Assembly (NCBI GenBank): GCA_026168455.1
Contig: CM047431.1
Coordinates: forward strand, 16,356,183-16,420,182
Length of the DNA: 64,000 bases
Direction: 5' to 3'
Source: Theocolax elegans
Taxonomy: Eukaryota; Arthropoda; Insecta; Hymenoptera; Cerocephalidae
The translations under genes and the position numbers were made by a program. The notes under the pieces are model-generated. The model worked only from the letters and a program-made list of their open reading frames with translations. It made no database searches and had not been told where the DNA came from. Shown here piece by piece: positions 21,552 to 32,912 of the stretch (positions are counted from its first letter, which is position 1; the number at the start of each line of letters is the position of its first letter).

Positions 21552-24500
21552 GGGGACAAGCCTGGGTTAAATGCTGAAAATAAATAAAGTGATTTAGTCG
21601 TATGTAAAAATTTTTTAAAAATAGTTAAGGTCCTGGAAATTTGTATACTTACAATATACGATATTTACTTGATTTTCCCTGAGATAAACTTGAATTAAAA
21701 TCCACTTATCCTGCTCCGTAGTCCATGGTTGTAAAATATCCATTTTTTGCTCAAAAGGTACTTGCCGTAGACTTTCTTGAATATGGGCCATCCGCATAAG
21801 CCCAGGTTGGAGGTAGATGATCTTAGTTATAATCTAATCCACTTGAATGAAGCACTTTTCTGAAACAATCAAATGAACAAGAATTATTTATAAAATTACA
21901 CTACTTTTTCCATTTTTAGTCATTTTTGTCAAATAAATTGTTTGTAACTTACTTGGAAACATTTTTTAACTCAGTCTGCTCCATTCAAGTGGATTAAAAT
22001 ATATATAAGAAGGTCTCCTCCAAATTTCATCAAGATTAAATGTGTAGATCCTGAGATATCCTGCGGCAACTGACTGAAAAAGAGAAAAAATAACATTTTG
22101 AGATATTTAAGTTTAAAGTTTATATCTAAAAATTATTAGAAATCTTCTAAATACTTACTTATATAATTATTGTAGCTATTTCAAATAATTGAAAACTACA
22201 ATCTAAAGGTTGTAGGAAATCAGCTCCTACTAATAACCTCTTTGAGGTTACTTACAAATCACTGAATGACACTGAAAAGAAAAATAGATTTTTATTAATA
22301 AAACATGGTAAATGACCTTACCAATGCAATACAGATTTTGAAAGTTACTTTTTTTCATCACTTCTGTAAGGCAATTGTGTGAAGTTCCAGTCAAAGCGAG
22401 CACCCTTGGTAATAAATTTAGCCATCCAGTATGATGCTCAATCTGACCTGCTCCATAAGAAGTTTCTGGCACCTGCAATCTTTCTTGCCTTCTCGCTCTC
22501 CTTGACTCCATGGTGTTGGCTTCCACTTTCCTCTCTGCATGGAACAACCTTGAGTCGTTGCTCACTTTCACCCAGTCATGCACATACTGTCCAGGGGTTA
22601 CGCCAAACTGCTCCATGATCTGCAAATAAGCTGCTCTTCCATCATTGAAAATGGTGACAGCCGTATAAACACCAATTTTCTAAACTGTCAGGCCACTGAA
22701 TGAAGTTTTTGGCAACAGTTTCCAAATGCCACTATTACAACTTTCATTGGAGTTTTGGGTGAAGCCGCCAAGACATTTCTCCAACAGCTGGGGCTCAGTT
22801 AAACTTTCATAAATAGGCTTCAAATTTTCCATTACAGCTGATGGCAAGCTGCTCTTGTGGGTGAACTGTCTCTTGAGAGCCTTCGCTTTCTGCCACTGAC
22901 ACCAACTACTCACTCCAACCGGGCACAGATGATGTTGAGGCTTCTGATCAGTTGATATTTTGTGGTAATACGTAGCCCATATAGCATCTGTCATTTCCTC
23001 GACAGAATCACTGTGGGCTCTAATCGCCTTACCGTAGTACACAGTCAACTGATCAATAACTCTTGCAGTCAATCTTCCGTGACCTCCGATATTCTTGCCA
23101 TCAGATAACTTCTGTGCACCTAGACTTTTCTGCAAGTTCCTTAGGCGTGTTCCCATTCTCTTCTGAACGTGCCCAACACACTCTTTCTTCTCCACTAAAA
23201 TTTCCCCATAAGGTTCAGTCTCGAGAATTGTCTTGAACACTTTGGAGTCACCATCACCAATGAAACGACGATACATCACTCCATGTTTCTCCTCAGAGCG
23301 CTGAAACATTTGCACAATACCGTCCACTTCCATTTTTCCAGCAGATCCTTCATGATTTGATGAGCACTGAGCCTTGTGTTTTTCAAACCACTCCAAATAA
23401 TCTGTTGTCTCAGTTTTTCCTTCCCATCTGGAACAAGCCAAACAGAAGGAATTTTTGATGGCAACATCAATCACTTTGCCAGTATAATATCCAATTACAC
23501 TTGAGACTCCTTGGAGCGATGAAAATCCTCTCTTCCTGTACGTCCCATCACCAGAAATAGTGAGTTCATTTGAGTTGTCAGGTGTCAATTCCAATACTTC
23601 TGTCACAGCCTTACTCATGGATTGCTCAGCGACTCTTTCACAAGCATCACTGAGCTGCTCGTTGACACTATCAAAATTACTGTGGCTTATAGGTGGTGGT
23701 AAATCCATGATACCACAAAAACTTGCCAATCCTGCGTGTCCTTGCCCAAGAGCTCGTGCAGCCAAAACACTTCTCTTATTGACGTCATAAGCATTCCTTT
23801 TTGGACCCAATAACTTGCAGGAATTTATTGGATATGCTCTTTGACACTTAGTGCACTTTACAATGAGCTTGAATCCCAGGCCACGTACATCACTTTCTGT
23901 ACACTGAATTGGTCCATGGTACTCCTTACAACATAGAATATCTGTCAACACTTTATAAAATTCACTGACATCAATCAATCTGTATTGGGTTGATCCAATA
24001 CATTGATTTGCAGTATCGGTAACTTTTCTCCTAGAAGCTGTCCTCAATCTTTTTGGTGAAGGGCTTCGCTCTTCTGTTTGCCATGAAACTTCTTCGCTCT
24101 TTTCTTTTTTCTTCCAAATACTCTTTTCTTGTATAGGCCAGGTCCTGAACAACCAGGTAGCCGACCACGACTATCTGGTACTTTACTGTCTGATGCCATA
24201 GCACCAGTTTTCAAGTACAGAAGGGCTTTTAAAAAGTTTTAGACAATTAAATCACTTGAAAAACTACACTAAATATATAATATATATGTAGATATATATG
24301 TGTGTGTCTGTGTAGCACTTCAAGTAAAAAAATAAAACAGATTTTACACTGCACTTCACTCGCGTAACCGAAAATCGCGATATTATAGTGAAAAGCGCCG
24401 AAAATCAATAAAAGGATGCAAACAGGTGTTTGTTGGTAAACAAAACAACTGTCACTGCCGTGTAAAGAAAAGAGGTTATCTTTGACAGTACGTAGTTCGT

Positions 24501-24727
24501 ATTCGCAACGCCAGAGAGCGCATGAGCGCTGACGCGGCGAATTTAAAATTGTATGCGCAATTAGTGAATTTTTAAAAAGACCGCATTTTATAATTTTAGC
24601 TATAACTAAAAGAAAAATCAAAATTATGACATGCGGGGCGAAAAATACTGTTTTTAACAACATTTTCTTTCAAAAAAATCAATAAAAAAAATCGATTTTT
24701 TCATCATTTTAACCCAGGCTTGTCCCC
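21552..24727 (-). mobile_element. TTAA-flanked Kolobok/Mutator-like DNA transposon
   Basis: 3,176 bp with terminal inverted repeats of about 20 bp (GGGGACAAGCCTGGGTTAAA at the left, its complement at the right). Each end abuts TTAA (21548-21551 and 24728-24731), so the target-site duplication is TTAA. TTAA duplication together with this transposase type points to Kolobok. piggyBac also uses TTAA but has a different transposase and termini. Confidence 0.85.
22248..24199 (-). pseudogene. Kolobok/Mutator-like DDE transposase with one in-frame stop
   Basis: The main frame (24152-22680, 490 codons) has the core of the 'Mutator-like transposase' family common in arthropods: an N-terminal cysteine pair region (KCTKCQ), ISGDGTYRKRGF (first Asp), CSSNHEGSAGKME, FIGDGDSK (second Asp), ECVGHVQKRMG, KLSDGKNIGGHGRLT, and NESCNSGIW (putative Glu). 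A TAG at 22680 interrupts it, but the same frame continues through VYTAVTIFNDG and a basic RR-rich C-terminus to about 22480. A likely true start is the ATG at 24199 in another frame, whose product has the expected basic KKFHG motif, so a frameshift lies near 24060-24150. The product would cut and paste the element. This copy looks recently inactivated. Confidence 0.82.
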
Positions 24728-24731
24728 TTAA

Positions 24732-25552
24732 AGCAGTAGTATCTCCAAAAGATAAAAAATCAAGTGTAATTGCCATAACCTCAATCAAAACGGAGGAAAA
24801 TGTAGAATACATTTTTCCACAAGATTTAATATACGTTAGTGAACATGAAGAATTAGTGAAAACTGATGTATATAAAAGAGTAAGAAAAAGCATCACGCAA
24901 AGAAACCAGGAAAGAACGGTATGGCTAATAATTACAGAAGAACTAAAGAAAATATATTTTGATAAGGAAGGTAATGTAATATTTAATGATACATACTTAG
25001 AACAAATAGTAGAAAAACGAAATACAATACAGAATACAAATGAGAATAATAACCAAGTAAATTTAAAACCAATAACAGAAAAATTTATGTTAGAAAAATT
25101 TTCTTGCAAAACCTCAAATGCAAAACAATAGATTGAGACATTTGAGAAAGAATGTACAAGATATGATATCAACGAAGATACTATTAAAAATAGAAATTTT
25201 AAGATTTTTTTTAGAGAAACCTTCCTTAGATTGGCATTCATCAACATTAACAGTGTTAACAGTAGAATCTCAATGGGACGAATGGAAAAGTAAATTTCTA
25301 GATGCATTTGCTGACAAAGGGTGGAGTACAGGAATATACGCCATTGCATATAGATACAAAGAAGGATCACTAATGGAATATGCAATAAAGAAAGAAAAAC
25401 TATTATTAGATATGGACAACAAAATAAGCATGCAAACTCTAATAATGCTTATAGCGGCAGGTTTACCAGAATTTATTAGAAATAAAATTGATAAAAAAAA
25501 TTTGAAAGTTCAACGGATTTGTTACATGAAATTAGAAAATGTGAGAATTTAG
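24732..25552 (+). pseudogene. gag: Gypsy Gag, duplicate copy 1
   Basis: Two frames (to 25131, then 25118-25552) cover a Lys/Glu/Asn-rich Gag. The second holds the capsid-like core: FLEKPSLDWHSSTL, WDEWKSKFLDAFADKGW, AIKKEKLLLDMD, LIMLIAAGLPEFIRNKI. Compared with copy 2 (28018-28503) it has an altered A-run near 25493, which shifts the frame after IDK. A stop near 25131 occurs in both copies, so that break is older than the duplication, or is a genuine frame change. Confidence 0.7.
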
Positions 25553-26148
25553 TGAAGAAAAACTATCCAATAAAAAAGAAAGACGATAACAGAAAGAAAT
25601 TTGATGAGAAAAAAGCTTGTACAATTTGTGAAAAACTGAACAAAGGTACTAGATATCATTCAGAAAATCTATGTTGGTTTAATAAAAATAAGAATGAAAA
25701 TGAGAAGAAAATAATTGAAAGTAATTCGACCATACAAGTAGAACTGAATGAATATAAAAAAAAACGAATAATCACACCATTGATTAAGATAGAAATGTTG
25801 TTAGAAGGACAACTAAAAATTAATGGAACATACGACCCAGGTTCCCAGGTCTCACTAGTAAGTTCTAAACTAATTAAAGTAAAAAAAGAGACAATAGATA
25901 GAAATAAAATATTTTTAAAATCAGTCAATGGTGTGACACAAACAAAAGGATTAATAACAATAAAAATAAAAATTTTCGAAATAGAAGAATTCGTCGATGT
26001 ATTTATAATTGAAAATGATGCTTTTGAAGAATTTCTAATCGGACTAGATATGATAAAGAAATTTAAATTAATACAAAATGAAAATTTAGAAAATTTCTCA
26101 ATCAAAAATCAGAAAAAAAGAAATAAAGGAAATTACTGTAGATTTTAA
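25519..26148 (+). pseudogene. pro: Gypsy zinc motif and protease, duplicate copy 1
   Basis: A frame of 209 residues containing CTICEKLNKGTRYHSENLC, a C-x2-C-x8-H-x4-C zinc motif, then an aspartic protease whose active-site triplet reads D-P-G (GTYDPGSQVSLVSSKL) rather than D-T/S-G. The flap and C-terminal EEFLIGLDMIKKF pattern follow. Single-base losses then break the frame at about 26095. The same D-P-G is in copy 2, so it predates the duplication. Confidence 0.75.
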
Positions 26149-26736
26149 TAAATATGTAAAAGAAGATGAATTCGAAACAAATCTAAATCATTTAGACAAT
26201 ACAAAAAAAGAAATAATCGAAAATTTAATAGAGAATATAATAACGTGTTTACAAAAAGTAAATATGATGTAGGCACTGTCACAGAATATGAAGCCAGAAT
26301 AGATTTACTAGTAGAGAAATATTGCAGCAAGAGACCATATAGATGTATAATAGAAGACAAAAAAGAAATAGAAACGCAAATAGCAAAATTATTAGAAATA
26401 AATTAATAGAAGAATCCTACAGCCCATTCGCAGCACCAGTAACCCTAGCTTTTAAAAAGAAGAAAATAAGAAATCACGATTATGTATAGATTTTCGAGAA
26501 CTAAACAAAATAATAATTCCTCAAGCTCAACCTTTCCCTTTAATAAATGATTTAATAATAAAACAAGAAACTGCAAATTTTTTACAACACTAGATATAAA
26601 TTCAGCATTCTGGTCAATTCCATTACGCATTGAAGACAGACATAAAAGAGGATTCATCACACAAGAAGGGCATTATCAATGGACATGTCTACCATTTGGC
26701 TTAAAGACAGCACCAGCCATTTTCCAAAGAATTTTA
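26149..26736 (+). pseudogene. pol: Gypsy RT, truncated duplicate copy 1
   Basis: Related to 29040-29637 but with several one-base losses in A-runs, so no frame of useful length remains. It ends within the RT palm, after the GLKTAPAIFQRIL motif, where the tandem duplication junction joins Kolobok sequence at a shared ATAT. Confidence 0.8.
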
Positions 26737-27628
26737 TCGAATATGCTCTTTGACACTTAGTGCACTTTACAATGAGCTTGAATCCCAGGCCACGTACATC
26801 ACTTTCTGTACACTGAATTGGTCCATGGCACTCCTTACAACATAGAATATCTGTCAACACTTTATAAAATTCACTGACATCAATCAATCTGTATTGGGTT
26901 GATCCAATACATTGATTTGCAGTATCGGTAACTTTTCTCCTAGAAGCTGTCCTCAATCTTTTTGGTGAAGGGCTTCGCTCTTCTGTTTGCCATGAAACTT
27001 CTTCGCTCTTTTCTTTTTTCTTCCAAATACTCTTTTCTTGTATAGGCCAGGTCCTGAACAACCAGGTAGCCGACCACGACTATCTGGTACTTTACTGTCT
27101 GATGCCATAGCACCAGTTTTCAAGTACAGAAGGGCTTTTAAAAAGTTTTAGACAATTAAATCACTTGAAAACTACACTAAATATATAATATATATGTAGA
27201 TATATATGTGTGTGTCTGTGTAGCACTTCAAGTAAAAAATAAACAGATTTTACACTGCACTTCACTCGCGTAACCGAAATCGCGATATTATAGTGAAAAG
27301 CGCCGAAAATCAATAAAAGGATGCAAACAGGGTTTGTTGGTAAACAAAACAACTGTCCACTGCCGTGTAAAGAAAAGAGGTTATCTTTGACAGTACGTAG
27401 TTCGTATTCGCAACGCCAGAGAGCGCATGAGCGCTGACGCGGCGAATTTAAAATTGTATGCGCAATTAGTGAATTTTAAAAAGACCGCATTTTATAATTT
27501 TAGCTATAACTAAAGAAAAATCAAAATTATGACATGCGGGGCGAAAATACTGTTTTTAACAACATTTTCTTTCAAAAAAATCAATAAAAAAATCGATTTT
27601 TTCATCATTTTAACCCAGGCTTGTCCCC
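26737..27628 (-). pseudogene. Truncated second copy of the Kolobok-type transposon
   Basis: Matches about 23836-24727, that is the right terminal inverted repeat and the 5' third of the transposase. It includes the preserved TTAA junction to gypsy gag at 27629-27632. It differs from the first copy by scattered one-base length changes in homopolymers. Confidence 0.9.
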
Positions 27629-27632
27629 TTAA

Positions 27633-28503
27633 AGCAGTAGTATCTCCAAAAGATAAAAAATCAAGTGTAATTGCCATAACCTCAATCAAAACGGAGGAAA
27701 ATGTAGAATACATTTTTCCACAAGATTTAATATACGTTAGTGAACATGAAGAATTAGTGAAAACTGATGTATATAAAGAGTAAGAAAAAGCATCACGCAA
27801 AGAAACCAGGAAAGAACGGTATGGCTAATAATTACAGAAGAACTAAAGAAAATATATTTTGATAAGGAAGGTAATGTAATATTTAATGATACATACTTAG
27901 AACAAATAGTAGAAAAACGAAATACAATACAGAATACAAATGAGAATAATAACCAAGTAAATTTAAAACCAATAACAGAAAAATTTATGTTAGAAAAATT
28001 TTCTTGCAAAACCTCAAATGCAAAACAATAGATTGAGACATTTGAGAAAGAATGTACAAGATATGATATCAACGAAGATACTATTAAAAATAGAAATTTT
28101 AAGATTTTTTTTAGAGAAACCTTCCTTAGATTGGCATTCATCAACATTAACAGTGTTAACAGTAGAATCTCAATGGGACGAATGGAAAAGTAAATTTCTA
28201 GATGCATTTGCTGACAAAGGGTGGAGTACAGGAATATACGCCATTGCATATAGATACAAAGAAGGATCACTAATGGAATATGCAATAAAGAAAGAAAAAC
28301 TATTATTAGATATGGACAACAAAATAAGCATGCAAACTCTAATAATGCTTATAGCGGCAGGTTTACCAGAATTTATTAGAAATAAAATTGATAAAGAAAA
28401 ATGTGAAAGTTCAACGGATTTGTTACATGAAATTAGAAAATGTGAGAATTTAGTGAAGAAAAACTATCCAATAAAAAAGAAAGACGAACAGAAAGAAATT
28501 TGA
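27633..28503 (+). pseudogene. gag: Gypsy Gag, duplicate copy 2
   Basis: Same gag as 24732-25552. The frame 28018-28503 (161 codons) runs farther than in copy 1, through NKIDKEKCESSTDLLHEI, then breaks where two bases present in copy 1 are missing near 28488. Confidence 0.75.
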
Positions 28504-28678
28504 TGAGAAAAAAGCTTGTACAATTTGTGAAAAACTGAACAAAGGTACTAGATATCATTCAGAAAATCTATGTTGGTTTAATAAAAATAAGAATGAAAAT
28601 GAGAAGAAAATAATTGAAAGTAATTCGACCATACAAGTAGAACTGAATGAATATAAAAAAAAACGAATAATCACACCA

Positions 28679-30658
28679 TTGATTAAGATAGAAATGTTGT
28701 TAGAAGGACAACTAAAAATTAATGGAACATACGACCCAGGTTCCCAGGTCTCACTAGTAAGTTCTAAACTAATTAAAGTAAAAAAAGAGACAATAGATAG
28801 AAATAAAATATTTTTAAAATCAGTCAATGGTGTGACACAAACAAAAGGATTAATAACAATAAAAATAAAAATTTTCGAAATAGAAGAATTCGTCGATGTA
28901 TTTATAATTGAAAATGATGCTTTTGAAGAATTTCTAATCGGACTAGATATGATAAAGAAATTTAAATTAATACAAAATGAAAATTTAGAAATTTCTCAAT
29001 CAAAAATCAGAAAAAAAGAAATAAAGGAAATTACTGTAGATTTTAATAAATATGTAAAAGAAGATGAATTCGAAACAAATCTAAATCATTTAGACAATAC
29101 AAAAAAAGAAATAATCGAAAATTTAATAGAGAAATATAATAACGTGTTTACAAAAAGTAAATATGATGTAGGCACTGTCACAGAATATGAAGCCAGAATA
29201 GATTTACTAGTAGAGAAATATTGCAGCAAGAGACCATATAGATGTATAATAGAAGACAAAAAAGAAATAGAAACGCAAATAGCAAAATTATTAGAAAATA
29301 AATTAATAGAAGAATCCTACAGCCCATTCGCAGCACCAGTAACCCTAGCTTTTAAAAAAGAAGAAAATAAGAAATCACGATTATGTATAGATTTTCGAGA
29401 ACTAAACAAAATAATAATTCCTCAAGCTCAACCTTTCCCTTTAATAAATGATTTAATAATAAAAACAAGAAACTGCAAATTTTTTACAACACTAGATATA
29501 AATTCAGCATTCTGGTCAATTCCATTACGCATTGAAGACAGACATAAAACAGGATTCATCACACAAGAAGGGCATTATCAATGGACATGTCTACCATTTG
29601 GCTTAAAGACAGCACCAGCCATTTTCCAAAGAATTTTATCGAATATTTTAAGAAAACATGGATTAAAAGAGTTTGCAGAAAACTGTATAGACGACATACT
29701 AATATTCTCAGAATTATTCGGAGAACACATAGAACATATAGAAAAAGTAATAAAAGCAATTATAAAAGAAGGATTTAGATTAAAATTCAAAAAATGCACA
29801 TTTGCAACAAAATCTGTAAAATATCTAGGACATATAATAGAACACAACACGGTAAGACCACTAAAAGATAACTTAATATCAATCAAAAATTTCCCTACAC
29901 CGAAGACTCAAAAAAATATTAGACAGTTTCTGGGAAAGATAAACTTTTATCACGAATACATACCGAAAAGCTCTATTTTACTAGATCCATTACATAAACT
30001 ACTAAGGAAAAATGAACAATTTATATGGACAGAGGAATGTGAAAAATCTTTTATAAACATAAAAAAACTATTATACTCCCAACCAGTATTAAAAATATTC
30101 GATAAAGACTTACCAATAAATATTTATATGGATGCATCACTAGAAGGTATCGGAGCAATCTTCAAACAAATACAAAGGAACGGAAAAGAAAAACCAGTTG
30201 CATACTTCTCAAAGAAATTAAATGAAGCACAAAAAAGAAAAAAAGCAATCTATTTGGAATGTTTAGCAATTAAGGAAGCAGTAAAGTACTGGCAACATTG
30301 GCTAATTGGAAGAAAGTTTACAGTATTTTCGGACCATAAACCGTTAGAAAATATGAATATTAAAGCCAGGACAGATGAAGAACTAGGTGAGTTTACCTAT
30401 TACTTATCACAATATAATTTTGAGATAAAATACATTGCGGGGAAAGAAAGTATAGAAGCGGATAGTCTAAGTCGAAACGGAGTATTAGAAGAAAATGACA
30501 ACATGGAAGAAATTTTACAAATAGTAAACTGCATAAGCTTAGATGAATTAAAAATAGATCAAAAGAAAAATGACACATTAAAAAGAATAACAAGAAAATT
30601 AATAGAAAAAAATGGTATATTTTATAAAACCATAAGAAAAAAAGGGAAATTTTATTAA
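28679..30658 (+). CDS. pol: Gypsy protease, reverse transcriptase and RNase H
   Basis: A 659-codon open frame; it has no true ATG at its start, since it continues from gag. Protease at about residues 1-110 with D-P-G active site. RT at about 190-400: LCIDFRELNKI, TTLDINSAFWSIPL, TCLPFGLKTAPAIFQ, and the catalytic CIDDILIFS with both aspartates. RNase H at about 490-610: INIYMDASLEGIGAIF, YLECLAIKEAVKYWQHWL, FSDHKPL, and AGKESIEADSLSR, so the acidic residues are kept. The sequence TIRKKGKFY ends at a frameshift into integrase. The second tandem copy has one more T at the equivalent place (near 32498), which keeps the frame open. This is the best-preserved pol in the window. Confidence 0.93.
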   Translation: MIKIEMLLEGQLKINGTYDPGSQVSLVSSKLIKVKKETIDRNKIFLKSVNGVTQTKGLITIKIKIFEIEEFVDVFIIENDAFEEFLIGLDMIKKFKLIQNENLEISQSKIRKKEIKEITVDFNKYVKEDEFETNLNHLDNTKKEIIENLIEKYNNVFTKSKYDVGTVTEYEARIDLLVEKYCSKRPYRCIIEDKKEIETQIAKLLENKLIEESYSPFAAPVTLAFKKEENKKSRLCIDFRELNKIIIPQAQPFPLINDLIIKTRNCKFFTTLDINSAFWSIPLRIEDRHKTGFITQEGHYQWTCLPFGLKTAPAIFQRILSNILRKHGLKEFAENCIDDILIFSELFGEHIEHIEKVIKAIIKEGFRLKFKKCTFATKSVKYLGHIIEHNTVRPLKDNLISIKNFPTPKTQKNIRQFLGKINFYHEYIPKSSILLDPLHKLLRKNEQFIWTEECEKSFINIKKLLYSQPVLKIFDKDLPINIYMDASLEGIGAIFKQIQRNGKEKPVAYFSKKLNEAQKRKKAIYLECLAIKEAVKYWQHWLIGRKFTVFSDHKPLENMNIKARTDEELGEFTYYLSQYNFEIKYIAGKESIEADSLSRNGVLEENDNMEEILQIVNCISLDELKIDQKKNDTLKRITRKLIEKNGIFYKTIRKKGKFY

Positions 30659-31066
30659 CAGAACAATTGAGTATAAAAATGATAAAAAAAGTGCATGAAG
30701 AATGGTGCCACATAGGAATTAGACAAATGATAAACAGAATATGTCCTTATTATACAGCAAAGAATCTAACCGTAAATATAAAAAGAACATGTGAAATATG
30801 CGACATATGTAAGAAGAACAAATCAAGGGGACAAATAAAATATGGATTGTTATCCCATCTGGGACCAGCAACAGAAGCTTTTGAAATAATGTCCATCGAT
30901 ACGATAGGAGGTTTTTGGGGGACAAAGATCAACGAAAAGATACCTCCACCTACTAGTCGATCACTTCACCAGATATGCATTTATTGTCACATCAAAAACG
31001 CAGAATGCCACTGACTTCATTAAATTAGTCAAAAATGTATTGAACACTGACCAAATTGATAAATAA
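30655..31066 (+). pseudogene. int: Gypsy integrase N-terminus, truncated
   Basis: Shows the zinc-binding H-x4-H (HEEWCH) and C-x2-C (CEIC) residues, then the start of the catalytic core with MSIDTIGGF (first Asp) and a frameshifted LLVDHFTRYAF region. It stops at about 31066, where unrelated sequence begins, so the third catalytic residue and the C-terminal domain are absent. Confidence 0.8.
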
Positions 31067-31979
31067 ATATCGGGTAAATGTGCAAGGGAAACGTGCAAAT
31101 GGTGCTAATATAAATAAAATACTAACTGGGTTTGGCAGGCAGCAAAAAAACAACCAAAAAATTTTTATGCAGTATAAATTATTTACTAACTATTATAATC
31201 GGGGAGCAACTAGGGAGAAATTAAATTTTCATTGCAATGGGTATAGCAGGACAAACAAAATTTAATTATTATTATTTATTAGGCTATCAATAAATAATTC
31301 AAGCAAAATGTGTGTGTTAATTCAATAAGCGTTAATTGTATAATGCGGCAATAACACAATTTTACCAAACGTGATAATAGCAAAGGGATCATGAAATAGC
31401 ATTAATATGTAGTATATATAGCCAAAGGAAATTAATATGCTAAAAAAAAAAATTATAAATTATGCTTAAAGCAGCTTGAGTTATTATTATAACTATAAAA
31501 TGCAAGTTGGTTATCAATTTTATATGTACTACTATATAAAAAAAATAATATTCTCTTATAGAAGCATACAAAAAAATTTTATAAATATTTGGTTATTATG
31601 CTACACGGATTAGAAGGAGCGGGAAAATAAATTATTTTTATATATTATATTAACCAGCGTACCCAAAAAAACAACTATACATAACCAATATTTCCATCAG
31701 TATTTAAAAGAAAAAACAGAATTATATTTCCGTGCCCGTGCTCAATTTACTTGCTGAAAATGTCCGTCAAAATGTCCGACCAGCTTCTTCCGGGTGTGTG
31801 CGAGCTTTGCTGAGGGAAAGGAAAAGGATAATAGGCTGCCTTTTGCGTCGCGCATCGACGCTTACATTGCTTAATCCGCTCGTCTTCAACTACAAAAAGA
31901 AAACTATATATAATATAATAATTAGCTGTAAGTTATATAAAGATTATTTAAAACTACGGTTACACTTTATGTAGGGGTG
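31067..31979 (+). other. AT-rich sequence joined to the truncated integrase
   Basis: Non-coding AT-rich DNA with no recognised domain, repeated at 32913-33825. A short GC-richer piece at 31725-31880 contains ATGs but no frame over 80 codons. Confidence 0.4.
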
Positions 31980-32480
31980 TTATTATGCCGGGGTGGGCGC
32001 CAGCCGCGTTAATGCGCGACAAGATAACGATACACGCGGGATATCTTATTAGAATTATTACCAACCAGCTTTACAACCACCGGCCCGATACGTGGCCGGG
32101 TTTCGGGATTACCGGGGAACGCTGTAGGGGAGGAAGGGAAAGGACGAGAAGGAACGGGATGCTCGCATGCACTTTCCGCGGTACACGGTGGTACCGTCAG
32201 CAGAGAGAGGTAATTACACCAACCTTTACAGGAATCCGGGACACTTGGTCGGGAAGCTGTTACTTTTCTCTCTCACACGCTTTGCTAACTCGTACTCGCT
32301 CTGGCTCGCACGCTGATTACTATTGTCATCGGGTCGACCGTCCGTAGAGCTCTGGCTGTCGGCGTGCTCGAGAGCCGCGATCGTGCCGCGCGCCTGCGCA
32401 GTACGTACTTGTACGCGGTACATCGATCTCGCATCGAGCGAGCAAGTCGATCAACGCTGTATTCAGGCTGTAGCGGTTAA
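31980..32480 (+). promoter_or_regulatory. GC-rich, promoter-like block, copy 1
   Basis: A CpG-dense 500 bp contrasts with its AT-rich flanks. It contains GCGCGCCTGCGCA at about 32388-32400, resembling an NRF-1/ewg type palindromic site that is common in insect housekeeping promoters. The copy 2 equivalent lies at 33825-34330 and continues into the unique region. Promoter function is inference. Confidence 0.3.
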
Positions 32481-32497
32481 AACCATAGAAAGGAAAT

Positions 32498-32912
32498 TTT
32501 TATTAACAAGAACAATGAGTATAAAAATGATAAAAAAAGTGCATGAAGAATGGTGCCACATAGGAATTAGACAAATGATAAACAGAATATGTCCTTATAT
32601 ACAGCAAAGAATCTAACCGTAAATATAAAAGAACATGTGAATATGCGACATATGTAAGAAGAACAAATCAAGGGGACAAATAAAATATGGATTGTTTATC
32701 CCATCTGGACCAGCAACAGAAGCTTTTGAAATAATGTCCATCGATACGATAGGAGGTTTTTTGGGGGACAAAGATCAACGAAAAGATACCTCCACCTACT
32801 AGTCGATCACTTCACCAGATATGCATTTATTGTCACATCAAAAACGCAGAATGCCACTGACTTCATTAAATTAGTCAAAAATGTATTGAACACTGACCAA
32901 ATTGATAAATAA
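32498..32912 (+). pseudogene. int: Integrase fragment, tandem copy 2
   Basis: Second copy of the integrase N-terminus. Its start keeps the frame across the point where copy 1 is shifted, but it has its own deletions near 32600-32700. Confidence 0.75.

Larger units (their letters stand above)
21120..31066 (+). mobile_element. Third Ty3/gypsy element, interrupted and partly duplicated
   Basis: The plus-strand order is: leader with a TATATATATAAAG box near 21125, gag start at 21523, a Kolobok-type insertion (21552-24727), gag, zinc motif, protease, partial RT, a duplicated segment, then protease-RT-RNase H-integrase. Integrase ends abruptly at 31066. LTR boundaries were not found. The internal tandem duplication (23836-26736 repeated as 26737-29637) happened after the Kolobok insertion, because the junction is in both copies. 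Confidence 0.8.

Noticed and set aside
31985..32347. 120-codon Arg/Gly/Thr-rich frame in the GC-rich block
   Set aside because: No family resemblance; open mainly because of GC content, and its tandem copy is altered toward the end.
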